Shown piece by piece: positions 7,185 to 13,010 of a DNA stretch of 13,010 nucleotides. The notes beneath the pieces are model-generated. The model made no database searches and was not told the origin of the DNA. It saw only the letters and a list, made by a program, of their open reading frames with translations. Within the stretch, counting starts at the first letter, position 1. Each line of letters opens with the position of its first letter. Both the position numbers and the translations under genes were made by a program. This stretch comes from Lachnospiraceae bacterium UBA7225. Its GTDB lineage: Bacteria; Bacillota; Clostridia; Lachnospirales; Lachnospiraceae. The stretch is from assembly GCA_002473385.1 (NCBI GenBank), contig DKTR01000101.1, forward strand, positions 27,485-40,494. The letters are read 5' to 3'.

Positions 7185-8249
7185 ATGAAAAAAAAGAGAG
7201 CAGTTTCGTGTCTGGTGGCGTGTGTTGTGTATGCTTTCTATCTCGGAAGAGTTGTCGGATCCGGAGAAGAAATAACGGTTTCGGTATGGGATGATCTGGG
7301 AGAAGAAGCGGATGCCGGGCTGGACGAAGGTTATACAGAGAGCCTTGATACTGAGTCCTATGCGGGGCAGATAGAAAGCGGCATACCGGAGAATCCGAAT
7401 GACAGTCAGGAATGGACGGAGAATTATTATTATGAGGATACCGATACTGCTGATTATGCGCAGGAGTACGCCGGGGAGCCGTCTCTGCCGGAGGGACATC
7501 AGGAATTCTGGGATGAGCGCGAGGCTGCCTTTGAGGTGAACGAAGAGGGGGCAATCAGCAGAAATTCAGATGAAGTGTATACGGTAGAGGATTTTGATAT
7601 TCCGGACGCGGAGGAGGCACGGGCGGATTTTACGTTTCTGGATGCGTCGGAGCTGCCGGATCAAATGTATCTGCAGGTACCGGAAATCCTGCAGAATCCG
7701 GAACTGCCTACGGGTTGTGAGGCGGTATCTCTCACGATGGCTCTGCAGTATGAGGGCTTCGATGTAGATAAGGTTACGATTGCAGGGGATTTCCTGATTT
7801 ACAATAACGAGAGCGACAATATGGCGGTTGGTTATATTGGCGATCCATTTTCCGAATCGGGAGCGGGCTGCTTTGCACCTGTGATCGCCGCGACGGCATG
7901 CGCCTTCTTTACCGATCAGGAGGCTTCCTATAAGGCATACGATATCACGGGTACAGATTTTGAAGATTTCTTTGCCTATATTGCTGCCGGTACGCCGGTC
8001 ATCGTCTGGACGACTATGTATATGGCTGAACCGGAGTTTACACGCCTGGATACGGAGTATAACGGACATGTTTACCGCTGGTACAGACAGGAGCATTGCG
8101 TCGTTCTTTCAGGATATAACCGCATTGAACGGACTGTGCAGATCAATGATCCGCTGGAGGGTATCGTAACAAGAAATCTGGATGAGTTTGCATCGATTTT
8201 TAATCAGACCGGGAAAAATGCGGTCGTTTTGAAGAAAATGGGAGAGTAA
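7185..8249 (+). CDS. Exported C39-like cysteine peptidase domain protein with acidic linker
   Basis: A 354-residue protein with an N-terminal signal or membrane anchor (MKKKRAVSCLVACVVYAFYL). A strongly acidic, tyrosine-containing low-complexity stretch follows at about 28-145, then a C39-like papain-fold domain at about 160-350. That domain starts with YLQVPEILQNPELPTGCEA, with putative nucleophile Cys178 and a glutamine before it. It continues to HCVVLSGYNR with His304 and INDPLEG with Asp322, the expected Cys-His-Asp set of Peptidase_C39_2/YvpB-type proteins. Members are presumed hydrolases at the cell surface, but their substrates are mostly unknown. There is no ABC transporter attached, unlike true bacteriocin C39 exporters. 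ATG 7185 follows AGAGGAG at 7171-7177, 13 bases after the DegV stop, so the genes are co-transcribed. The acidic region may span the cell wall, which is inference. Confidence 0.88.
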   Translation: MKKKRAVSCLVACVVYAFYLGRVVGSGEEITVSVWDDLGEEADAGLDEGYTESLDTESYAGQIESGIPENPNDSQEWTENYYYEDTDTADYAQEYAGEPSLPEGHQEFWDEREAAFEVNEEGAISRNSDEVYTVEDFDIPDAEEARADFTFLDASELPDQMYLQVPEILQNPELPTGCEAVSLTMALQYEGFDVDKVTIAGDFLIYNNESDNMAVGYIGDPFSESGAGCFAPVIAATACAFFTDQEASYKAYDITGTDFEDFFAYIAAGTPVIVWTTMYMAEPEFTRLDTEYNGHVYRWYRQEHCVVLSGYNRIERTVQINDPLEGIVTRNLDEFASIFNQTGKNAVVLKKMGE

Positions 8250-8254
8250 ACGGT

Positions 8255-8313
8255 CACGTTTGGAAACGTGGCGGCCGCTACGGAAGCCGGACTTTCTTAG
8301 CATAGAATCCGGC
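8255..8313 (+). terminator. Inverted repeats after the C39-like gene, possible weak terminator
   Basis: Two stems lie just after the stop. CACGTT (8255-8260) pairs with AACGTG (8265-8270) around TGGA. GCCGGA (8286-8291) pairs with TCCGGC (8308-8313), with a further TTCT/AGAA pairing inside. Neither is followed by a clear T run, so termination is uncertain. An 8-base palindrome GCGGCCGC (8271-8278) lies between them. Confidence 0.35.
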
Positions 8314-8388
8314 AATTGTGTCTATGGTAAAAATCGTAAAAAATTATGTTATAAATCTTAAAAATATGTGAATTCTGCACAGGGTTCG

Positions 8389-8417
8389 TTGACGCATTCC
8401 CGCCTTTGGAGTATACT
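8389..8417 (+). promoter_or_regulatory. Sigma-A promoter for the CBS-domain gene
   Basis: TTGACG (8389-8394) and TATACT (8412-8417) are separated by 17 bases. The 50-60 bases upstream (about 8326-8372) are A/T-rich with runs of A, like an UP element. Transcription would start near 8424, about 25 bases before the ATG. Confidence 0.8.
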
Positions 8418-8448
8418 AAAGGTATCAAAAGGAATAGGGCGGGTGATT

Positions 8449-8874
8449 ATGAATATCTTATTTTTTTTAAAGCCAAAAAGCGAAGTGGCATATTTGTACG
8501 AAGATTATTCGCTCCGTCAGGCGTTGGAAAAAATGGAGCATTATCGTTACAGCGCGGTACCGGTTATCAACCGGAGCGGTCATTACATAGGAACACTGAC
8601 GGAGGGAGATTTACTGTGGTACATTAAAAAGATGCGTCTGGGGGATCTTTACGAGGCGGAGGATATTCCGCTGCGGGAGGTAAAACGCCGGTGGGACAAT
8701 CAGCCGGTCAATGTACAGTGCAATATCGAGGATTTGATGCTTACCTCTATGAACCAGAACTTCGTTCCGGTGATTGACGACAACCATACCTTTATTGGAA
8801 TTGTTACCAGAAGACAGATCATGCAGCATATCTGCAAAAGTTATGTGAAAGCAACAGAAAGCAGCGCCGGATAA
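8449..8874 (+). CDS. Small stand-alone CBS-pair protein
   Basis: A 141-residue cytoplasmic protein made almost only of two CBS modules, which usually bind adenine nucleotides or related ligands and report energy state. The first spans about 11-62, with core YRYSAVPVINRSGHYIGTLT and then EGDLLWYI. The second spans about 84-128, with core NFVPVIDDNHTFIGIVT and then RRQIMQHI. No enzyme or channel domain is attached. ATG 8449 is chosen because it lies about 25 bases after the predicted transcript start and follows AGGGCGGG (8436-8443). An in-frame GTG at 8443 is the alternative, and a longer open frame from 8368 would start upstream of the promoter. It sits alone between its own promoter and terminator, just before ilvN. 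Whether it senses nucleotides for the nearby amino-acid genes is unknown. Confidence 0.88.
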   Translation: MNILFFLKPKSEVAYLYEDYSLRQALEKMEHYRYSAVPVINRSGHYIGTLTEGDLLWYIKKMRLGDLYEAEDIPLREVKRRWDNQPVNVQCNIEDLMLTSMNQNFVPVIDDNHTFIGIVTRRQIMQHICKSYVKATESSAG

Positions 8875-8888
8875 AGGGCGCTGTTTTA
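8858..8888 (+). terminator. Terminator overlapping the end of the CBS-domain gene
   Basis: CAGCGCC (8862-8868) pairs with GGCGCTG (8877-8883), extended by AAAG (8858-8861) with TTTT (8884-8887) to an 11-base stem including one G-T pair. The TAA stop codon (8872-8874) lies in the loop. The T run is short (four), so it should work but may be leaky. Confidence 0.75.
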
Positions 8889-8941
8889 CTATATTCACTC
8901 TGTTCACAGCGGCATTCACAAATCTATTGGGAATTCGCTTT

Positions 8942-8964
8942 TTTTACAAAGGCTTTTACAAAGG
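8942..8964 (+). repeat. Direct repeat just upstream of the ilvN promoter
   Basis: TTTTACAAAGG occurs twice, at 8942-8952 and 8954-8964, with a 12-base period. It ends one base before the -35 box of the ilvN promoter. The position and spacing would suit an operator for a regulator binding roughly one helical turn apart, but the motif matches no site I recognise. The second copy also supplies a TTTACA that could act as a -35 for TATAAT at 8980-8985 with a 19-base spacer. Confidence 0.55.
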
Positions 8965-8965
8965 A

Positions 8966-8994
8966 TTGACAAAAAAAAGTATAATTGATAAAAT
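8966..8994 (+). promoter_or_regulatory. Sigma-A promoter for ilvN-ilvC
   Basis: TTGACA (8966-8971) and TAAAAT (8989-8994) are separated by 17 bases. A second -10 candidate, TATAAT at 8980-8985, is too close to this -35 but could pair with TTTACA at 8955-8960. The transcript would begin near 9001. This leaves only about 40 bases of leader, too short for a T-box or a classical leader-peptide attenuator. Confidence 0.75.
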
Positions 8995-9039
8995 TAAATA
9001 AATGTGCATCTGCACAGTTTTTGCAAAGGAGTGAAAAGA

Positions 9040-9537
9040 GTGAAACAGAGAGTTTTATCTATGCTGGTAGACAATACCTCAGGTGTTCTCAGCCGTGTAG
9101 CGGGATTGTTCAGCCGGAGAGGTTATAATATCGACAGTCTGACCGTGGGCGAGACAGCGGATCCGCGTTATTCGCGTATGACAGTAGTCGTCAGCGGCGA
9201 CGAGCAGATTCTTGACCAGATCGCTAAGCAGCTTGCAAAGCTGATCGATGTGGTCGACATCAAAACACTAAAGGCAGGCGAGAGTGTAAACCGCGAGCTT
9301 ATTATGGTTAAGGTGCGTGCGGAGGCGAAGGACCGTCAGGGAATTAATGCTATCTGCGATATTTTCCGCGCGAAGGTAGTAGATGTAGCAAAGGATTCTA
9401 TGATTATCGAGCTGACAGGTGACCAGAGCAAGCTGAAGGCCTTTATGGAGTTGATGAATGATTATGAAATTCTGGAGCTGGCAAGAACGGGTATCACCGG
9501 ACTGTCCAGAGGCGCGGAGGATGTGCGTTATCTATAA
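9040..9537 (+). CDS. ilvN: Acetolactate synthase small (regulatory) subunit
   Basis: A 165-residue regulatory subunit of acetohydroxyacid synthase, which makes acetolactate and acetohydroxybutyrate in branched-chain amino-acid synthesis. It activates the catalytic subunit and usually confers valine feedback inhibition. The N-terminal ACT domain (about 4-78) shows SMLVDNTSGVLSRVAGLFSR and RRGYNIDSLTVG, carrying the Asn, Gly and Asn positions of the valine site in IlvH-type proteins. The second domain (about 80-160) shows RELIMVKV and ends RTGITGLSRG. The chosen start is GTG 9040, 8 bases after AAAGGAG (9025-9031), giving MKQRVLSMLVDN. An in-frame GTG at 9004 would sit at the transcript start. 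No large catalytic subunit gene (ilvB) adjoins it; ilvC follows after 123 bases. The same protein family is also called IlvH. Confidence 0.95.
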   Translation: MKQRVLSMLVDNTSGVLSRVAGLFSRRGYNIDSLTVGETADPRYSRMTVVVSGDEQILDQIAKQLAKLIDVVDIKTLKAGESVNRELIMVKVRAEAKDRQGINAICDIFRAKVVDVAKDSMIIELTGDQSKLKAFMELMNDYEILELARTGITGLSRGAEDVRYL

Positions 9538-9563
9538 AACGGTATCTGCCTGGCAGATGCGTT
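9538..9563 (+). other. Hairpin in the ilvN-ilvC gap
   Basis: A near-perfect inverted repeat starts right after the ilvN stop. ATCTGCC (9544-9550) mirrors GGCAGAT (9552-9558), and AACG (9538-9541) mirrors CGTT (9560-9563). A realistic fold has ATCTG/CAGAT around a CCTGG loop plus the outer four pairs. No T run follows, so it is probably not a strong terminator. It may set RNA processing or stability between the two genes. The rest of the gap up to 9660 holds only a weak AGGTA/TACCT stem (9615-9628), and no clear promoter. Confidence 0.5.
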
Positions 9564-9660
9564 CATACATAAGCTGCCGGCTGTCCGTCATATAGATTTT
9601 TTGAAGTAAGCTAGAGGTATTTTTACCTTTAACAAATATATTTATGGAGGAGAAGAAAAA

Positions 9661-10680
9661 ATGGAAGCGAAGATTTATTATCAGGAGGACTGTAACCTGT
9701 CATTGCTGGAAGGCAAGACGATTGCAATTATTGGTTATGGAAGCCAGGGACATGCGCATGCACTGAATGCAAAAGAGTCCGGCTGTCATGTAATTATTGG
9801 TCTGTATGAGGGAAGCCGTTCCTGGAAAAAGGCAGAGGAGCAGGGCTTTGAGGTGTATACTGCAGCGGAGGCTGCCAAAAAGGCAGACATTATCATGATT
9901 TTGATTAATGATGAGAAGCAGGCTGCAATGTATAAAAAAGACATCGAGCCGAATCTGGAAGAGGGCAATATGCTGATGTTCGCTCATGGTTTCAACATTC
10001 ATTTTGGATGCATCGTGCCGCCTGCAAACGTAGACGTTACCATGATCGCTCCGAAGGGACCGGGTCACACTGTAAGAAGCGAATATCAGGCTGGCAAGGG
10101 TGTTCCGTGTCTGGTAGCGGTACATCAGGATGCAACTGGAAAAGCGCTTGATAAGGCTCTGGCATATGCACTGGCAATCGGTGGTGCGCGCGCAGGAGTT
10201 CTTGAGACCACCTTCCGTACCGAGACTGAGACAGACCTGTTCGGTGAGCAGGCAGTGCTTTGCGGCGGTGTATGCGCGCTGATGCAGGCAGGCTTTGAGA
10301 CACTGGTAGAGGCTGGCTATGATCCGAGAAATGCATATTTCGAGTGTATCCATGAGATGAAGCTGATTGTTGATCTGATCTATCAGTCTGGATTCTCCGG
10401 AATGAGATATTCTATCTCTAATACAGCAGAATACGGCGATTACATCACTGGTCCGAAGATTATTACTGAAGAGACAAAGAAGACTATGAAGAAGATTCTT
10501 TCCGATATCCAGGATGGAACCTTCGCAAAAGACTTCCTGCTGGATATGTCTTCCGCGGGCGGGCAGGTGCATTTCAAGGCAATGCGCAAGCTGGCGTCAG
10601 AGCATCCGTCAGAGATAGTTGGCGAAGAAATCCGCAAGCTGTATAGCTGGAACGGTGAGGACAAGCTTATCAACAACTAA
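9661..10680 (+). CDS. ilvC: Ketol-acid reductoisomerase, class I
   Basis: A 339-residue cytosolic enzyme that isomerises and reduces acetolactate or acetohydroxybutyrate to the dihydroxy acids leading to valine, leucine and isoleucine. It needs Mg2+ and a nicotinamide cofactor. The Rossmann motif is GYGSQGHAHALN (25-36). Catalytic and metal positions are visible: His109 in AHGFNIHFG, Lys132 in APKGPGH, Asp192 and Glu196 in ETDLFGEQAV, Glu228 and Glu232 in FECIHEMK, and Ser253 in YSISNTAEYGDY. Length fits the short class I form. The cofactor-choosing loop reads GLYEGSRSWKKA (47-58), where the usual arginine after the strand is Tyr, followed by Glu. FGC (115-117) replaces the common FGQ. ATG 9661 follows GGAGGAG (9646-9652). 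It is probably co-transcribed with ilvN. Confidence 0.97.
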   Translation: MEAKIYYQEDCNLSLLEGKTIAIIGYGSQGHAHALNAKESGCHVIIGLYEGSRSWKKAEEQGFEVYTAAEAAKKADIIMILINDEKQAAMYKKDIEPNLEEGNMLMFAHGFNIHFGCIVPPANVDVTMIAPKGPGHTVRSEYQAGKGVPCLVAVHQDATGKALDKALAYALAIGGARAGVLETTFRTETETDLFGEQAVLCGGVCALMQAGFETLVEAGYDPRNAYFECIHEMKLIVDLIYQSGFSGMRYSISNTAEYGDYITGPKIITEETKKTMKKILSDIQDGTFAKDFLLDMSSAGGQVHFKAMRKLASEHPSEIVGEEIRKLYSWNGEDKLINN

Positions 10681-10684
10681 CGCG

Positions 10685-10698
10685 ACGGCGCAAGCCGT
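10685..10698 (+). other. Small GNRA hairpin after ilvC
   Basis: ACGGC (10685-10689) pairs with GCCGT (10694-10698) around a GCAA tetraloop, 4 bases after the ilvC stop and 12 bases before the main terminator. It probably helps protect the 3' end of the message, which is inference. Confidence 0.5.
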
Positions 10699-10710
10699 GT
10701 ATGAGCGAAG

Positions 10711-10752
10711 AAAAATACCCGGGGAGAGTTTACTCTCGGCCGGGTATTTTTT
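10711..10752 (+). terminator. Bidirectional terminator between convergent ilvC and AGCS genes
   Basis: AAAAATACCCGG (10711-10722) pairs with CCGGGTATTTTT (10740-10751), a 12-base stem. An inner GAGAGT/ACTCTC stem (10724-10729 with 10732-10737) caps it. T residues 10747-10752 form the U tail for ilvC. The A run on the other arm gives a T run on the minus strand, so it can also stop the oncoming symporter transcript. Confidence 0.93.
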
Positions 10753-10755
10753 GCT

Positions 10756-10887
10756 GCCATGTATCCGAAAGGAGCTGCCAGTGGCAGGTCCTGTAGGTTG
10801 CCATGTATCCGAAAGGAGCTGCCAGTGGCAGCTCCTGTAGGTTGCCATGTATCCGAAAGGAGCTGCCGGTGGCAGCTCCTGTAGGTG
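10756..10887. repeat. Three tandem 44-base repeats, each with a hairpin
   Basis: Units begin with GCCATGTATCCGAAAGG at 10756, 10800 and 10844, an exact 44-base period. Each holds AGGAGCTGCC-loop-GGCAGCTCCT: stems 10770-10779/10783-10792, 10814-10823/10827-10836 and 10858-10867/10871-10880, with a 3-base loop. Unit 1 has a G-G mismatch in the stem (10788). Unit 3 has GGT instead of AGT as the loop (10868) and differs at its last base. The copies are otherwise nearly identical, which suggests recent duplication. On the minus strand each hairpin is followed by TTTC. There are no variable spacers, so this is not CRISPR. Confidence 0.93.
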
Positions 10888-10909
10888 AGCGGGTAAAGTC
10901 TTAAATTCT

Positions 10910-12289
10910 TCAGTGATCAAGGGTTGGAATATCTCCGGTACTTCTGGCATCCAGATTGTTTATGTATTTTTTGGTTTCCCGGGCGATAACCGGTGATAAC
11001 AGCAGTACTGCCACGAGGTTCGGCACTGTCATCAATGCATTTAAAATATCGGCGACGATCCATACTTGATCCAGTGCAGCCATCGGGGCAAGGGCAGCAA
11101 CCGCTATATAAAGCATGCGGTAGAATACCAGGGCTTTTGAGCCAAAACAGTATTCGATACAGCGCTCGCCATAGTATGCCCAGCCAAGCACGGTGGAGAA
11201 AGCAAACAGGACGATGCCGAATACCAGAATGACCGGACCCAGGTACGGAATCTGGCAGAAGGCAAGGGTGGTAAGTACGCCGCCGTTATCCACGGCAGAG
11301 ACGCTGATCCCGGGATTTTTCATGATGCTGCTTACCAGTACCAGACCAGTTATGGCACATAGCACTACGGTATCCCAGAAGGTGCCTGTAGAGGAAACGA
11401 GCGCCTGACGGACCGGATTGTGTGTCTGCGCGGCGGCAGCGGCAATAGGGGCGGAGCCCATACCGGATTCACTGGAGAACAGACCGCGTGCGACACCATA
11501 GCGGAGTGAGAGCATGATACCGCTGCCAACCAGACCGCCTGCGGCAGCACCCGGCTGAAAGGCAAGCCGGAAGATTGTCTGCAGAGCCGGAAGAAGATAG
11601 TCCCAGTTGATTCCTAATATAGTCACACATCCAATGACATAGAAGAATGCCATGAACGGAACCAGCTTTTCACATACCTTTGCGATGGATTTGATGCCGC
11701 CGAAGATTACGAGTGCTGTCAGAATTGCGACAACGATGCTGATGATCCGGGAGGGGAGACCTATGGCTGTCCTGCAGACAGCAGCGATGGCATTTACTTG
11801 TGTGGCGCATCCAATTCCGAAAGAGGCAAAGGTACCGAAGAATGCGAAGAGCAGACCGAGCCAGCGCATGTTCAAGCCGAACTCCAGCGCGTACATTGCG
11901 CCGCCCTGCATACGTCCGTCCTTTGTCTTTACACGGTATTTTACGGCGATGAATGACTCAGCGTATTTGGTGGCGATGCCGAACACACCGGTGATCCAGC
12001 ACCAGAGTACCGCGCCGGGACCGCCGAGTGCGATGGCAGTGCCGACACCGATGATGTTGCCGGTGCCGATGGTGGAAGCGAGGGCGGTAGTGAGCGCGCC
12101 GAACTGGCTGACTTCCCCCTCCGCGCCGGTATCTTTTGTGACCGACAGTCTGATTGCTGTGCCGATTTTTTTCTGGACAAATCCGGTGCGGAAGGTGATG
12201 AAAATATGTGTTCCCAGCAGCAGGATGATCATCGGCCAGCCCCATATTTTGTCGTCGATAAAATTAATCATGTTTACGAAAGCTTCCAT
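10910..12289 (-). CDS. AGCS family sodium/alanine (glycine) symporter
   Basis: A 459-residue, roughly 10-11 helix membrane protein that imports a small neutral amino acid (alanine, glycine or sometimes glutamine) with Na+. It opens with MEAFVNMINFIDDKIWGWPM and then IILLLGTHIFITFRTGF, the usual AGCS start. It contains the family-defining stretches STIGTGNIIGVGTAIALGGP (about 72-91) and GLFSSESGMGSAPIAAAAA (about 269-287), then QTHNPVRQALVSSTGTFWDT. The frame stays open to an ATG at 12343, but that would put the only promoter-like -10 elements inside the coding region, and the family start fits ATG 12289. Its ribosome site is weak. It is convergent with ilvC, and its stop lies 23 bases from the hairpin-repeat array. 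The exact amino acid is not determinable. Confidence 0.93.
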   Translation of the reverse strand: MEAFVNMINFIDDKIWGWPMIILLLGTHIFITFRTGFVQKKIGTAIRLSVTKDTGAEGEVSQFGALTTALASTIGTGNIIGVGTAIALGGPGAVLWCWITGVFGIATKYAESFIAVKYRVKTKDGRMQGGAMYALEFGLNMRWLGLLFAFFGTFASFGIGCATQVNAIAAVCRTAIGLPSRIISIVVAILTALVIFGGIKSIAKVCEKLVPFMAFFYVIGCVTILGINWDYLLPALQTIFRLAFQPGAAAGGLVGSGIMLSLRYGVARGLFSSESGMGSAPIAAAAAQTHNPVRQALVSSTGTFWDTVVLCAITGLVLVSSIMKNPGISVSAVDNGGVLTTLAFCQIPYLGPVILVFGIVLFAFSTVLGWAYYGERCIEYCFGSKALVFYRMLYIAVAALAPMAALDQVWIVADILNALMTVPNLVAVLLLSPVIARETKKYINNLDARSTGDIPTLDH

Positions 12290-12314
12290 TAATCTATTTT
12301 TCCATTTCCCCTGA

Positions 12315-12343
12315 TTAAAATAATTATATGATGTTAGGATCAA
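12315..12343 (-). promoter_or_regulatory. Possible promoter for the AGCS symporter (minus strand)
   Basis: On the minus strand, TTGATC (12343-12338) is followed after 17-18 bases by TTTTAA/TTTAAT (12320-12314). A perfect TATAAT (12328-12323) also lies here but lacks a good -35. Either would start transcription just upstream of ATG 12289 and inside the longer open frame, supporting the shorter protein. Confidence 0.35.
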
Positions 12344-12377
12344 AAGTATTTGGCTCTATCGGTGTACCATATTTTTA

Positions 12378-12406
12378 CTGACATACAAAAAAAATTGTGG
12401 TATAAT
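12378..12406 (+). promoter_or_regulatory. Sigma-A promoter for leuC
   Basis: CTGACA (12378-12383) and a perfect TATAAT (12401-12406) are separated by 17 bases. TGG before the -10 gives an extended -10 element. The leader to ATG 12447 would be only about 35 bases, so there is no room for a leucine T-box riboswitch, a common control of leu genes in Firmicutes. Confidence 0.85.
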
Positions 12407-12446
12407 AGCAGGCGTGAAATGTTTTTAAGAAAGGCAGGAAGAAATC

Positions 12447-13010
12447 ATGGGAATGACGATGACACAGAAAATTCTGGCGGCTGCTGCCCACCTTCCCTCT
12501 GTGAGTGCGGGTCAGTTGATCGAGGCAGATCTGGATCTGGTGCTGGGGAATGATATCACCTCTCCGGTAGCGATTCACGAGATGGATAAATTTACAAAGG
12601 AAGGAGTTTTTGATAAGGATAAGATTGCACTTGTTATGGATCATTTTATCCCGAACAAGGACATCAAATCGGCGGAGCACTGCAAATGTGTGCGCCAGTT
12701 TGCTGCAAAGCATGATATCACAAACTACTTTGATGTCGGACAGATGGGAATTGAGCATGCACTGCTCCCGGAGAGCGGTCTGACCGTGGCGGGAGATGTG
12801 ATTATCGGCGCAGACTCGCATACCTGTACTTATGGTGCGCTTGGTGCATTTTCCACAGGTGTCGGAAGCACAGATATGGCGGCCGGCATGGCGACCGGCA
12901 AGGCATGGTTTAAGGTGCCGTCTGCAATCAAATTTAATCTGGTTGGCAAGCCCTCAAAATGGGTGAGCGGAAAAGATGTTATTTTACATATTATCGGTAT
13001 GATCGGTGTG
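12447..13010 (+). CDS. leuC: 3-isopropylmalate dehydratase large subunit, 3' end missing
   Basis: The first 188 residues of the aconitase-family [4Fe-4S] enzyme that isomerises 2- and 3-isopropylmalate in leucine synthesis, working with the small subunit LeuD. It reads MGMTMTQKILAAAAHLPSVS, then IEADLDLVLGNDITSPVAI (25-43), MDHFIPNKD (64-72), YFDVGQMGIEHALLPE (94-109) and the aconitase signature GADSHTCTYGALGAFSTGVG (121-140). This matches the shorter archaeal/clostridial-type LeuC of about 420 residues. The iron-sulfur cysteines lie beyond the window edge. ATG 12447 follows AGGAAG (12436-12441). The frame is open to the last base. leuD probably follows outside the window. A closely related homoaconitase cannot be fully excluded from the N-terminal part alone, but the ilv neighbours favour LeuC. 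Confidence 0.93.
   Translation, partial: MGMTMTQKILAAAAHLPSVSAGQLIEADLDLVLGNDITSPVAIHEMDKFTKEGVFDKDKIALVMDHFIPNKDIKSAEHCKCVRQFAAKHDITNYFDVGQMGIEHALLPESGLTVAGDVIIGADSHTCTYGALGAFSTGVGSTDMAAGMATGKAWFKVPSAIKFNLVGKPSKWVSGKDVILHIIGMIGV

Noticed and set aside
7185..8249. Bacteriocin-processing C39 system
   Set aside because: The C39-like domain is in a secreted protein without ABC-transporter domains, and no GG-leader peptide gene was seen nearby.
9700..10572. 290-codon minus-strand open frame opposite ilvC
   Set aside because: It is antisense to a fully conserved ilvC with all catalytic residues and has no family-like sequence.
10756..10887. CRISPR array
   Set aside because: The repeats are directly joined with no unique spacers, only three units exist, and no cas gene is present.
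10609..10950. Open frames running through the hairpin repeats on both strands
   Set aside because: They consist of translated repeat and terminator sequence, overlap the end of ilvC, and show no recognisable protein features or proper ribosome site.
11652..12314. 220-codon plus-strand open frame opposite the symporter
   Set aside because: It is the antisense shadow of the AGCS gene, whose conserved motifs are all on the minus strand.
12290..12446. T-box riboswitch before leuC
   Set aside because: The predicted leader is only about 35 bases and contains no T-box consensus or specifier stem.
12350..12553. 67-codon plus-strand frame overlapping leuC
   Set aside because: It is out of frame with leuC, spans the promoter, and has no family-like features.

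Overview
The window looks like chromosomal DNA from a Gram-positive Clostridia, most plausibly a gut Lachnospiraceae-type bacterium. This is inferred from strong AAGGAGG-type ribosome sites, sigma-A promoters with 16-18 base spacers, U-tailed terminators, a lipoprotein-type sugar ABC transporter, a DegV protein, and a clostridial-type leuC and ilvC. No rRNA, tRNA, insertion sequence, phage gene or CRISPR array was seen. Every large block is explained by genes, and no gene-free stretch exceeds 300 bases.

Layout. (1) 1-4069, plus strand: the 3' part of a CUT1-type carbohydrate/polyol ABC operon, with ATPase (cut by the window edge), two permeases and a substrate-binding lipoprotein. The genes abut or overlap. 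The binding protein also has a C-terminal membrane helix. (2) 4066-4935: a separately promoted gene for a secreted protein with two internally related OB-like halves, closed by a terminator. (3) 5033-6229: a 12-helix MFS transporter. (4) 6226-8249: a strong promoter, a 5' leader hairpin, a DegV/FakB-like fatty-acid-binding protein and an exported C39-like cysteine peptidase. (5) 8389-8888: a small stand-alone CBS-pair protein with its own promoter and terminator. (6) 8966-10752: ilvN (acetolactate synthase regulatory subunit) and ilvC (ketol-acid reductoisomerase), closed by a strong bidirectional terminator. (7) 10756-10887: three tandem 44-base repeats, each holding a near-perfect hairpin, between convergent genes. 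(8) 10910-12289, minus strand: an AGCS sodium/alanine-type symporter. (9) 12378-13010, plus strand: a strong promoter and the start of leuC, which runs off the window.

How the genes work together. ilvN, ilvC and leuC belong to valine/leucine/isoleucine synthesis, and an amino-acid symporter lies between them, so the right half is an amino-acid supply region. The left half is sugar uptake plus envelope proteins. I found no obviously new multi-gene system. The items most worth a second look are the tandem hairpin array at 10756-10887, the double-anchored binding protein, the duplicated OB-like secreted protein, and the unusual cofactor loop of IlvC.
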